NCBI GenBank assembly: GCA_958298945.1
Contig: OY282606.1
Location: forward strand, 47,195,920-47,259,919
From: Atherix ibis
Taxonomy: Eukaryota > Arthropoda > Insecta > Diptera > Athericidae
Length of the DNA stretch: 64,000 nt
Reading direction: 5' to 3'
Shown here: one piece after another, positions 35,451 through 47,559 of the stretch
Numbering within the stretch: position 1 is the first letter of the stretch
Layout of the letters: each line of letters starts with the position of its first letter
Notes under the pieces: generated by a model
Databases searched by the model: none
Told to the model about the DNA's origin: nothing
What the model saw: only the letters and a program-made list of their open reading frames with translations
Position numbers and translations under genes: made by a program

Positions 35451-36240
35451 GGCCTCATAGTTGTGATTCCATAAAATAGCTCTTCGTAAAAGATAAGTAT
35501 CTTTTCGATTCCCGCTGCCGCCATCTCGGCATTGGTGCCGGGGTGAGAGGCCGACTACAAGCCTTACATATGTAGTCCGTAGGGTCCCCCAACGTCACTG
35601 GGGGTTGCTTCGCTGGCCTGATAAGCCGCAAGCCATAAAAAACATCTTATCATGAAACAGCACAAGAGTAATCATCCGGACAATACCTCAGGCAAAAACG
35701 ACATTTGGCTTTCACCGAACAACTCGAATGGGTACCTGGAACGTGCGGACTCTCTCCCAAACTTCTCGTCTGGCGCAAGCTACTTCCGAAATGCGACGCT
35801 ACAATCTCGACATACTGGGAATCTCCGAAACAAGGTGGAAACATCAAGGAATCCTCGCAACGCAGACGGGTGAACACTTCATCTACAGCGGCAACGACAG
35901 TGGACACCACTGTGGAGTCGGATTAATCCTATCAGCCAACGCAAAGAGATCTCTCATGGGCTACAAACCGGTCTCCGACCGCCTTCTGACAGCCAAGTTC
36001 CGAAACATCACCATCGTGCAATGCTATGCCCCAACTGAAGTAGAGGATGACGCCAATAAAGAAGCCTTCTACCACCAATTAGAGACGTGTATTCTCTGTG
36101 CCGCTATATGCTCCATAGGAGCGACTGTGTCTCATGACTATGTGTATAATGTATAATGTAGAAATGAAACCTGTCAAATAAAATAAAAAAAAAAAAGATA
36201 AGTATGAAGAGCTATTTTATAGCGTCACAGCTATGAGGCC
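35451..36240. repeat. Hairpin host site split by a retroposon
   Basis: 35451-35487 (GGCCTCATAG...TAGCTCTTCGT) and 36206-36240 (GAAGAGCTATTTTATAGC...ATGAGGCC) are inverted copies with a few mismatches. Before insertion they formed a hairpin of about 35 bp with a loop near AAAAGATAAGTAT. The right arm belongs to the 3' tail of the I-like LINE at 36206-36670, and the left arm is an inverted copy of it. Confidence 0.8.
35501..36192 (+). mobile_element. Chimeric RTE-5'-derived retroposon, second copy (no 5S head)
   Basis: Flanked by a perfect 13-bp target duplication AAAAGATAAGTAT (35488-35500 and 36193-36205). It begins inside the B box (CGATTCCCGCTGCCGCC) and ends in an A-rich tail after AAACCTGTCAAATAAAA. 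The endonuclease frame is intact here (35728-36156): MGTWNVRTLSQTS, NLDILGISETRWKHQG, CGVGLILSANAKRSL, VSDRLLTAKF, QCYAPTEV. It then switches at about 36090 to the 3' tail and stops. The junction is the same as in the 1699-2600 copy. It encodes about 110 residues of the endonuclease N-terminal half only, so no enzyme activity is expected. Confidence 0.88.
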
Positions 36241-36670
36241 ATTTGATGACTTTATTGGACGGATAAGATAATGAGTTTTTTTTTCGAGATTTGGAATATT
36301 GTAAGGAATTAAATATTATATTTGGGAATGGAGTGGTCAGGTGGCATTTTTATAATATATGAGTGATGATGAATTGTATCTAATACAATTGTGCCCATGA
36401 TTTTAATATAGAGGTTGAATAGACCGATTTATTGATGGTTGCTCAATGATTTGTGTAAAAAGTATCGTTTTTTATGCAGTCTACATATCTGGTTATATCT
36501 AATGCTGTTAGTTGCTATTCTGTTAGTGGGAAATTAGCAGTAACTGTGAGCACTGAATGGTAGAGAGTTTCTCCAGCCAGTTTGTGAGCAGTTTAATTGC
36601 CCAAAATTCCCACATGCCCCAGTTCCCAAAATTACTAAGTATTACCATTAAATATTGATATGCTCTATTT
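36206..36670 (-). mobile_element. I-like LINE 3' fragment, strongly decayed
   Basis: The minus strand shows remnants of the RNase H end (CACATGCCCC on the plus strand at about 36612 corresponds to the PGHV block; AGETLYH follows) and of the later C-terminal part. Its end at 36206-36250 carries the family's tail (RC of CATTTGATGACTTT). Frames are broken throughout. Confidence 0.6.
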
Positions 36671-38879
36671 GATCAAAATTTGAAATATTTTTTTTAAAAT
36701 AAACATATTCTAGAGTGAAGATAGTTGAAAGTTTTTAGGAGGTATCAACTCAATGCCGCCATACAACAAAATCGACGTCAGGAATTAGAACGGTTGAACA
36801 GGACTTTAAAATTGAAAAAAAATTGAATTTTATTACGCCTTTGGTGGAAAACGTCGTTTACTCTTGGATGTCAGCTCAGTTAAACAAAATTCCCATATGC
36901 TTCCCATTTTATACAGAAACATTTTCTTTTTTCTTTTTCCTTTGCCACTTTTTTTTTCTTTACCAAATGCATTCATTTTTCATGAATTCATTATTTCAGC
37001 TAGTCTAATAATGCTGTATAATACAAAAGTTGTCTTTTTCCTAAAAAAAATTGTGTTTTATTAACACACAAAAATCACTTTTTGCATATTAATAAAAAAC
37101 ACCAAATTTATAGCGTCTTTTTAAAAAAAATCAATTCGGAAACAAATACCTTCAATCAGGTACATTTATAGCATTTATCTTTCAAATATTAAAAATTTCC
37201 TGATCTTTTATATTATTAATATTTCCAATTATAAATTTCCTTTCCTATTTAATCTATTGATGCATGGCGAAGTTGTTTGATATCTAAATATACATGGTGC
37301 GATGTTTTTTATACCACTTCAAAAAAATTAAAATAACTTCCACCAACTACGGATGCTATTAAATCATAACCACTACAAATAGAAAAATCGAAACCAACAG
37401 TTTCTTTAGAAATCCGAAGAACCAATTCAAAACATCAATCAAATAAGTAATTATAAGTTTTTTTTAATATATTTTCCCATTTATTTTTCTCAATTTTATG
37501 TTCTTATTAATTAAAAAGGAACCAATTTTTAACATATAAAACAAATAAAATTTCTGCGCAACAAGGGCTTTTTTTATTGTCTCATATTCCGTATCTCAAA
37601 GGGTTGAAGAGATTGTACTACTTAAGAGCAATTGAATTATTTACATTTAAATTTATTAATTATTGAGAGCAAAAACAAATAAATGATTTACAATAAATAA
37701 AAGACTTCAGTATTTTAATGGATAAAAAATCAAATAAAAATTGTATCATTTTATTGATTTTTTTTACATGTGCCAATTAAATTGAGTTGGTTTTTTAATT
37801 AAGAACGGAAATCAATGAATTTAACAGGTACGATAAATATTTATTTCCACAAATATAAAAAAAAAATGTACACAAAATTTATTTGATTGGACCAATATGA
37901 TAGTTTAATTTTTTAATTAAATTTATTTAAAAATTTATGTTGTTCTCTCGAATAAATTGTTTTTGATCGCTTACTAAAAAATAGGTTACCAAGCAATACA
38001 AAACACTGATAATAAATGAACACGAGTCAGATGCGAGTTGACCAATTTTAATTACAACTTATTTGAGACAATAAATTCTGTAGTACAATCTGTAAACTTT
38101 TTAATTGTCCACTCTCGAAAATGCAATACAAATAATATAATTTGTACGAGTATTTTTAAATGTTCTGTATTAAAGTTCAAACTAAATAACATACGTGAAT
38201 AAATGTTTTAATTGTGGAAATTATTCACTAGGAAAATTTAATAATTTCTCTGGTACTTGTAAAGGAATGTGAATGGGGTTAATATTTTCTGCTCAAACAA
38301 ATTGGGATGAAAATTACTTAGTATGAACCACTATAGATATTGAAGCACATTAATTGGTATCAAAATTTAGTTAGTTTTCGTCATTCCGATAATATTATTA
38401 TACCATAGTATAGTGGGGGTGGTGTTAAATGTGAAATATTATTTATTATTCAACCCTAAGATCATATATTCGAAATAATTTCGTAAATAAATGGGGCTGA
38501 AGCGAAATATCGACTATACGAACAGATATTATGTTGGTTATTGGTTAGCATAATTTTTGTATCGATACGCTTACATTTTCGGAGGCAATAATAAATTAGA
38601 AATTGTGTGGTTATTATTCAGATAACTGAAGATATTATTAGCAAAACATTATCAGTTTTCTTTTTAAAAAGAAAATTATAGCATTAGAGATAATAATTTT
38701 ATAAATTTTATTTATTGTACAAACAAATTTATTTAATTTAAAAGAATTTATTATAGCTCATTTTATAATAATTGATTCTTTTTTAAAGCAACCCTTAAAA
38801 AATATTATTTTTTTATCACCTATTATATTACATATCAGATATCTATCAAATTAGGTTCTGGTATATCGCGCATGAGAAG
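36671..38879. other. AT-rich sequence, no gene seen
   Basis: No element ends or supported frames recognised. Confidence 0.6.
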
Positions 38880-40110
38880 GTACTGAAAAAGATAATTGTA
38901 ATTATTTGGAAAAGTCGAATGAGGCAGGACAGGACATTCCACATTCGGATTGAACTGATCAAAAAGGTGGTTTTACAGTACATCTGAAAAAGTTATTCAG
39001 GATGAACTAAATGTGCATTCTTGGTTTAAGGGGAATTACGGAGACATAATTAAAGGGGGTGAAGCTAGCTCATTGGAACACCGTTTTTTTTTGGGAAAAT
39101 ACAATTGATTAAGCAAAGACAGGAGGGATAACGGCAGGGTTCAAATTGATGTAATGAGTCCGTTATTTTTTTTCAAGTTTACATCTTGATTTTGTATCTC
39201 ATCTAGTAGGTGTAATGACGTTTTAGAAGCGCCAGCTCATAACATGGGAATTATATTATAGCTCACAGAAAATATACCCCCTGTATATTTTGGCTAGATC
39301 AGAAGGATTGATAAACTTCTTGCTTCGATCAAGGAAACCTTGACATTTTAGCGTATTTTTGGTAATTTTACATATATGGTCATTCTAACGTAGGTTGTTA
39401 TTAACACACATTCCAAGAATAAAAAGTTTTTCGGTTTCAGTTGTGCATTCATGGATAATGCCTTAAGATTTCGGTTCCATTTCGCTTTAGAGACAGGGGA
39501 GAGCTCCGTATTTTAGAGGTAACAAATTCTAATATATTTTTAAGCTCGATAGTAATATGCTGCCTATATTAGTTTAACATACATCGTCATTTCGTTCCAC
39601 GACAGATAAGAGATTATTTATGAAAACAATAATGGGGAACACCGGCATTTATTTGGTGAACTGTAGCAAAATCAACTTCTTTTCCATTTGAGGACGAAAT
39701 GTCTGTAACCTGTGCATGTATTTTCAGTAAAAGGGCTTGATACCAAACACACTTAAATGTCTTTAAAAACTTAGTGTAGTAATCCGACACTCCCAATGAA
39801 AAATGTAGAGTGTGTTTCCACTTTTCAGATATATACTATATGCCATCAATCAATTCATTTTGGATATTTTGCTACCAGCTATATATGCAATCAATCAATT
39901 CATCTCCAAAAAAGAAATGTTAGTGCAATGGGTTGATAGTTAGAAGCGGAAGAAAATTTTCCTGTTTTGGGAACTGGTTAAACAAATGCTGTCTTCCATC
40001 TATTCGGAAAATTTTTAGAAGAAAAGTATAGTTTGAAAAGCTTACGCGGTGTTTCCAGTATGGAATAACAGCGCTTCAGAACTATAAAGGATCCCTTTAA
40101 AAGATAAAGT
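38880..40110 (-). mobile_element. Decayed CR1/Jockey-like LINE, reverse transcriptase region
   Basis: Read from 40110 downwards, the minus strand gives broken pieces of a LINE reverse transcriptase. IPYWKH and FPKQENFLPL correspond to the SSWKxA and PIPKKGK region (about 40000). FKCVWYQALLLKIH, for the catalytic FDRVWHxGLL block, and INAGVP, for the GVPQG block, lie at 39640-39755. LGMCVNNNL, then FLDRSKKFINPSDL and EYNSHV, lie at about 39230-39420. Stops and shifts are frequent. A short repeated CAATCAATCAATTCAT lies near 39845 and 39890. Confidence 0.65.
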
Positions 40111-40179
40111 ATGGAAAATCATTAAAGAGAAAATTTGGGGAACTTTAACCCACTAAAACGACCTTGCTAAGTCATATTT

Positions 40180-40690
40180 CTTAAACTTGCCACGGAACCA
40201 CTGTCAATCATTACTTCACGGTGCAGAAATCGGTTGAAATCACTCCGCTTCTGTATTACCCCTACCATATTCGTTCCCGCCCAACCAGATAGCATCCTTT
40301 TAGGACTATTGTCGACAGCTTCGAGTCCACCATCAAGCTACGGCGTTCTCTAGCATCAGGTATCCGCCAACAAACTTTTGTGCCTCTTTACTTTCCGCTT
40401 GGAATTGGGTGCGAAAAAAGATAATCTGCTCCACGCTCTCCACCACAACGCCACAAGAATTGTACATTGGCCTACAGTACAATTTAAAGCGGTATAAATA
40501 TTCTTACAAACATCCCCTCATCTCGTCAACAACTGGGATACATAGGAGCCAACCATACCATGTCGTTGATCTATTATCAGGATGAGACGGTGAGTCTATC
40601 TGCCATCGAGAACAGTATCCCAATGATGATGCCACCGCTCTGGATTCTATTTTTTCCTCAGTCCAAATATGAATTATATAATAAAAACAA
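40180..40690 (-). mobile_element. LOA/R1-like LINE 3' end fragment
   Basis: The minus strand reads YNSCGVVVESVEQIIFFRTQF (about 40400-40465), the C-terminal zinc-knuckle segment found after the reverse transcriptase in R1/LOA-type LINEs (C-x2-C ... ExV.H..F). The parallel piece at 47.6-47.9 kb reads QCTSCYDWVMESTEHVLCSY. The two stretches also agree outside the knuckle (CACGCTCTCCA versus CGTGCTCTCCA, GTACATTGG). Frames are broken elsewhere. Confidence 0.6.
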
Positions 40691-42764
40691 AATACAAACT
40701 TAATCAAAAATCATAATAAAATTAATAGTAGTTTTCTCCTTTAAAAAAATCTCTAAAAAAATAGGATTCAATCAATTAAAATTAAATTATCGCCTTTCTA
40801 ATTATCTTCAAGATGGATGCCAGTAAAACTATTTTAGAACATATATCCTTAGGCAAAATTATTTGTATAGTATTTATTTATTATACTTCTGATCCTTTTC
40901 TTATTAAAAATATTTTTACTACTTTGTAGATATTTAACATTGTATTTCATTTTACTAAACAAAGTATAGATAATATTTTGTGAGATTTCATTATATTTTC
41001 CAGCTAATTAAAAATGTTCATACTCAACAATGAAACCCTAATTCTTCATGATAAAACTACCCCCGAAAACATACAGTATGCCAGCATATAATTTTCAAGA
41101 AGATAAAACTTTCTATCAAAAATTCTATACAAAACAAATAAATCCAAGCAGAGTTTTATTAGCTTATTAAACTTTACGTTAACGAAAATTCCAAGATAAA
41201 CTTTCTATTTCCAAAAAGTTTCTTTACATAAATTCTCTTTATAAAAATGATTATCTTCCATTTGATATGCAATATAATAACAAGATTTAAGAATAAAACT
41301 ATCGATTTTACTTGCAATTGGCATGAGATTTGGATAGGACAGCTAAAACAATTTATTTTCCTTAATTTATCCCAAAAGGATTTAACAGTCATAAAAGGTA
41401 ATTTTCTTTTTTTGCTTAGTCAACCGATTTTATTTTTTAAGACCTTTTCTTGTGTGCACAATGTATTTTTTCTCCATTCATCCCTTATTTATTTATAATA
41501 AATTTTTGATGTAATATTATTAGGGGAATATCGTATGGAAGACATGATTTTGCAGACCAATTTTCGTCAATTGTAATAAAAACCTCACTTCTGCTCATGT
41601 GAAGTATTTTTATAAGCTTTTCATTGTTGTTGATTTTATAGAGAATTTTCAACGATGAATGCGGATTAAGGATTAATTGAATATAAACAATTTAATAGAT
41701 GTCTAAATATGAAATCGATGAGTCCTAAAATATCAATTCGGCTTAAGTCAAATATTAAAAGTCATTGGCATATTTATTGAATAGAATTTTACTTAGAAGA
41801 AGGTTCTAGACAAATTTTAAAATGAAATGAAGTGAATTGTCTGGCATCGATTGTAGAAAATGTCAATAAAAAAGCATTATGCCCAGTCCCTCAAGTGTCA
41901 TTGTAGAGCATAATAAAAAAATAAATTGGCTGAAATAATAAAGTGAATGCAGAACTATCAACAATCATCATATCAGGAATCCTGTTGATGGTTGTGAAAA
42001 AATCAAAAATATGATTTTCGGCGAAATTGGAAAATTGGAAACCTTTCTGTCAAAACCTTAGACATCTTAAATCTATAGAGACGATTACGAACATTTATTT
42101 AACTGCTTTGTTACACAGCAAATATATTCAATTAGTCTGTCTGACGATTATGTGACAAGCAGATTTACTTAAATTCCATTTTCATCGTAGACAAAATGAA
42201 AATAATTTACGACTACTTTTACTATCAGATTCTGGCCAACAATTTACAAAATTCTATTTTTAAATGACTATAAATTGTTTAATAAACGATGGCAGTCTGT
42301 TTTACGCCTCCTATGGATGATAATATTACTTAGAGCAGAGTTAATTTCATAAATTCAGGAATATAATTTAATTATATCACTATTAAGTTCTGGATAGTTA
42401 TTTGTGAAAGTGTTAGTTATTTTCAAATTATATCCTTAATGTTAATATTAAATATCATAATTATCTTTTTATCTGGTAATTTTGTAATGATTTAATTGAA
42501 AATTTTGAAAGAATTTTATAGTCCTTTTGATAGTAATTTCTTCCATTTTTCAAATAAAAGATTTTTTAATTTTCTGGTTGATAAAAAAAATTTTAGTTAA
42601 TAATGATATGAAATCAGATGGTCCTATTGAAAAAAAGCTTTTGATTTAATGTGAATTTATTTACTATTTGTAAGAAAAATGTTCAGCATCTTTATTATAA
42701 TGGAAATATGTATGTTTCCTTGTATTTGAGGCTTTTGTAAAATGAATATGAGCAAGAGGCATTT
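40691..42764. other. AT-rich sequence, no gene seen
   Basis: Two overlapping frames on opposite strands at 41174-41498 are AT-driven and not supported. Nothing else recognised. Confidence 0.55.
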
Positions 42765-43185
42765 TTGTAACGGCACAGCAATAAGACTATTTGGCGACAC
42801 CATGCATAATGTGGGGTTATGTTGCCAGCTTCTTTACTGAAACTACTTGACAGTTAGTTGGAGCAAATGTCAAAGATTAGTAAATTCTGGAAAACATATT
42901 GAAATGTTTAAGAATATTAAAAAGATGGTTTGAAAATGAACAGATTTGGTCTAGAAACTCTACAATGGAAGAAATCTAATTAAAAAAATCCTGGGTTAAG
43001 TGGCATTCATTTAAAATGACTCTCCATGGGGAGTGGTTAGTTGAACGGCACATGAATGGCATGAAGGAAGAGGTTGGTTACCGCGATTAATTGGGTTAGT
43101 GCAGTATGCCTAATTTGGGATTCTGAGAAGTTTAATTATTTAGAATTTTGGAACAGTAGTTTTTGTAGGGTGGCTTTTATAGATA
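42765..43185 (-). mobile_element. I-like LINE 3' fragment
   Basis: The tail sequence (plus strand CACAGCAATAAGACTATTTG, then GCGACACCATG, 42768-42800) is the less decayed form of the tail seen at 34.4 and 36.2 kb. At 43060-43130 the minus strand shows the decayed GHTALTH-type C-terminal block. It has the same orientation as the other fragments of this family. Confidence 0.55.
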
Positions 43186-44119
43186 GAAATTTTCCGCCAT
43201 ATATGTTTACATAGACCTACCATGAGAGGTGACTAATAGAAATAAAATTTCTACTATGATCCGCCTTCATGATCTTAATTACCACTCTTTAGAAGTAAAT
43301 CCACTTAGTTTTTTTTTTAAGTAAAACGAAGAATAGTGTTAGATTTACCTTTGTTCGTATACCAATATTTATTACCTTTGGTGTAAAAAAATTTTCCTCT
43401 AATAAATCTTCATTTTCCAATCGTACTTTTTAGCATTTATTTTTATTTCACCTGATATTGGGTTTTTCTGTTTTGGAATTGTATTTTCTAAATCAATAAA
43501 TTGGGAAGTTTGACTAGAAGATAAATTCACTATGAATGATTATTTTTGCAGAAAAAAAACAATGTATCTATTATGTATATATGGTAAAATAACAGAATCG
43601 ATAGTTTCGATATTGATTAGTCCTTAAGATTAATTTCGTACTGAATTTAATTTCAGAAGATTTTGAATAAAATCAGACATAGACGATACTTTTAGCTTTC
43701 ACGTTACTTTTAAACGTTCAAATCCTTCATTAATCTGCTGATTTACTAAACTGTTAACTAAATAGTTTTCTAAATAGATATTGTTAATCTTTTTTTAACT
43801 TAAATTTGTATTAATGCCTTGATTTGATGGACTTTAATTTTTTGTTTATGACTTCCTTTTTGGCTTATAAATTTTTTTTGTATTATTTTTAATAAGTACG
43901 ATAATGAATATTGCGATATTCTTTATAGAAACCAAATTATTTATTATTTTATTCCAAATTAATTTTGATCGAAACAATTTTTAAAACTTAGATGAATTTT
44001 GAATTATATTCACGTCTATTATGCCATCCGAATCCTTTCTTATCCTTATATGATATAGCCATCGGCGTTTAATACGGTGATAGTCGAGAGATTTTTGAAA
44101 ATTACAAAATAATATTATT
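43186..44119. other. AT-rich sequence, no gene seen
   Basis: Nothing recognised. Confidence 0.6.
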
Positions 44120-45400
44120 CACAATTGTTACAATTAATACCGCACAATTTAACCTAAATATAGCATCTGTTTACCGTCCTCCCAATAAAGTCATCACTGC
44201 TTCCAAATTTTTGTCCTACTTCCAGTCAGCTGAAGAATCATTTCTCGCGGGTGGTCACTATAATACTAAGCGCCCTCAATGGGGTTGCCGTATTAGTAAT
44301 ACTCGATGGGTGATTCTCCAAGACCCAACAAACTTGGTGACTCTCCAAGACGCAACAAACTCTCTTATACAAACTATCAAATAATATCTCCTCCAGCTCC
44401 TACTTACTGGGAAACACATCTTCTAAACGACCTGATATCATTGACTACTTTATTACCTCTCACTCCATAGCTCCTCATTTATATATAGATACTCTAACAG
44501 ATCTGAATTCTGACCATAGTCCCATTCTTCTTCCTCTTAAAATAAATCCTTTTATCAAAAATCCTCCTCCCTGAATCATAAATGGAACAATCGAAGGGAA
44601 TTTCGACACAAATTATATCAACATATTAGCTTAAAAAAAAAAGACTAAAAATAGAAAACAACATTGACTTAGCAGTAGAGGACCTTACTATATGTATACA
44701 AAATTCAGTAATACTTACCCTCAAATATGTGGACGTTAATTATTGAAAAATAAAAAGCTAGGCAACACTCCAGAATGCCTAGCTATAAAAAAACACTAAA
44801 CCAACTACAACGGGAACTTTCTACAGAAATACAAAAATATAAATCTGAGTGCTGCGAACATTATATAAGGAATATTATAGACAATAATTCATTATGGACA
44901 ACATCAAACAAATTCCATCTTATAAAAGTACATGTCACCCACTGCGACAAAAAGACGATACCTGAGGTATTTGCCAAGCACTTGGTGAATACTTTCACGC
45001 CACACAATGGCATAGAAGATAAGACGCACTCACAGAAATTTATGACGAACTCATAATTCCACTTTCTGCGTGTCCTCGTCCTAACAATTTTACCCCATCC
45101 GTAATTAAAAATCTTATCCATCAATTTACCAATAAAAAAGCGCGTGGTTTTAATTTAATAATAGCTCCTATCCTCAAACAAATCTCCAAGAAAACTCTCG
45201 TGATTATCACCTACCAATTCAACAGTATTCTTCGTATTACCTATTTTTCCTTAGTTTGGCAATTTAGAATTATTAAAATGATACTCAAATCCAAAAGACC
45301 AGTAAATTATCCATCCTCGTATAGACCTATCAGCTTGTTACCAATTCTTGGAAAAAAATTTTAAAACTCCTTTTAAAATGCCTTCACATCCTTCTTGGTT
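44120..45400 (+). mobile_element. Decayed Jockey-family LINE, endonuclease to early reverse transcriptase
   Basis: The plus strand begins in the endonuclease (FNLNIASVYRPPNK, about 44145-44190) and continues with FLAGGHYNTKRPQWGC, where the usual catalytic-site GGDYN has become GGHYN. It runs on through the linker (MPSYKKTLNQLQREL, 44775-44820; TFTPHNGIEDKTHS) to the first reverse-transcriptase blocks (SSYRPISLLPILGK, about 45310-45355). It stops matching near 45400. Many stops. Parts of 45990-46060 resemble the family's 3' UTR but are separated by unrelated sequence. Confidence 0.85.
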
Positions 45401-47559
45401 CGTTTGTAAGACAGGAGAATTATCACTCATAGCTAGAAGTAGGAATGGCTACTGATGATCAACACCACCTGATCACCTCCATGGTTGGCTATTGCTATCT
45501 CCCTTAGATACGGCATCTACCTTCTTCGTTGTATCGTCGGTTTTTTTGTCGAACATTTTATTTTTTATTTTTTTAACTTTCCCAATTTTATTTTATTTTT
45601 AATTTAAATAACAGTCCATTTTTTTTGTCCCTCTCCCTCTAGTATGCGCTAATACTCCTTTCCCTTGGGAAAAATTTACTCTTCAGACGTTTCCAAAATA
45701 AAATAAAAAGTCCATAAGAGGTATGATAAATGTATTTGTTATGTTCGGATGTGAAGGCAATAGTGTGCATATTCTGAAAAAAAAACTCCTCCCCCCCCTC
45801 CATACCATTACAGCATATGCTGGCCATCCAGCACTACATCTTCTGAGTATTTAAGCAACTCCTCTGCGACTTCACGTCCAAAACTAAGTTTTCTATCCAT
45901 CCAAGGTAACAAAGAAAAGTTATCGCTTCTTCCTTTCGAATCAACAATTTCACATAACATAATAACATGTCCTTATGTCCTTATATTTTGGTTTATAAGC
46001 TCTGCTAGTTAGAAATTATGTGTAGTTGTAGATATCATTTAATTTTAAGGAAAATATCAGAATATAGAATTTAAGAACCACTAGCAATGGTAAAACCACT
46101 TCCACTTTCAAACTATTAAACCATTCCTCAGTACTTGATGGACAAAAATCATCTGAATAGAAACTTATTCTCTCTAAGAAAAATTTTCTGATTAAAGATC
46201 TTCTAAAAATAAAAGTTTCTTCCCCAATAAATATGGCTAGTAATTTCAACGGGAATGTGCGCCTTTGGGACCTTATATAAAATGTTAATTATTAATAAAT
46301 TTTAAGTTGATAATAATTAATTGAATTTATATTTGCTATTATAAAATCAAGAAAAAATGTCTACGTTGTTTTGATAAAAGTTTTTTTTGCAAAGTCCTTT
46401 TGAGGAAAGTTTATTCACTTTAGGAAATTTTTTCTCAGAGTGTATATTAACTATTCAACTGACTTCTAACATATTGTATCATAATTGGTTTTGAAACCAA
46501 CTATCTTATATCAAATAACTTCATTTAATAGTTTATAAACTTTTACCTTAACATCAATTAGAAATTACCGAATTATAATTATTAAACATAATATCAAAAA
46601 TGACCTCTCAAAAATCAATTAGGTAACTGACTTAAAAGTTTCTTATTCAATTTGTTATTCTGTTATAAATTCATAGTATGAAATATTGGTTCACAAGGAC
46701 GAATATACCTAAGCATTCATTGAACTCTGATATTTACAGAAATTTTTTAATATACCAAGAAAAAGGGATACTCAATTTGAAATTTTGAAGAATGAATTAT
46801 AAAAAATCTAATATATTAAAATACAAATTACAAGCTAAACAATTGTTTTTTACTGAATAGTGAAGACCCTAGGGCTAGTACTAAGTGGAGGGTGCCTTGT
46901 AATGTCATGTTCAATAGGTCAATAATTTTTGAAGCGATTAAAAGTTATTCCTCCAAATTTTGCTGGTTTCAATTTTTGCAAAAAATTTATGCTTTCTTTA
47001 CAATAAGTTATAATAATTGAATAAAATAAACTTTTAAAAGGAAATTAATACATTCATAGCCTAAAGGTAAATATTTTTCAGAAGTTTTCCGAAAATTTCT
47101 CCTTGATTTATTCAAGTATTTTGAATTAAAAAAAAAAATTATTTTTGTATGACATAAGTTGGTAAATATGAATTTTCATTTAAAACAAAAAATTTTCGGG
47201 GTATTCTAACTTGGACATAAAACTTTTGTAATTTTAATATTTTCTTTTTTCGTTTACATGAAAATGTAATTCATTGATTATTTTTATTTACTTATTAAAA
47301 GCAACATTTTTTCAAGTATTGGTTCTTTTTCAATCATTCTGCTTCGAAAGATTCTGGCCCCAAATTTCTGCACAAATATTTTCCTTAAGCTTGTTTTTGT
47401 TATAGATAGGTGGAAATTATTGAAAGAAAAATCATTGGACTATAACCAGTTAAACTAATTTACTTTGTCGCATTTTTACATCTCTTTATGGAATCGCCGG
47501 GGGGCATTGCGTCGTAGGGTAACAACTGATCAATAATCACTACCCCGATAGATTACTAT
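45401..47559. other. Mostly AT-rich; no gene supported
   Basis: A less AT-rich patch at 45401-45560 and a C run near 45787-45800 are unassigned. TGTGTAGTTGTAGATATC at about 46020 may be the 3' UTR end of a Jockey copy. The remainder shows nothing. Confidence 0.45.
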
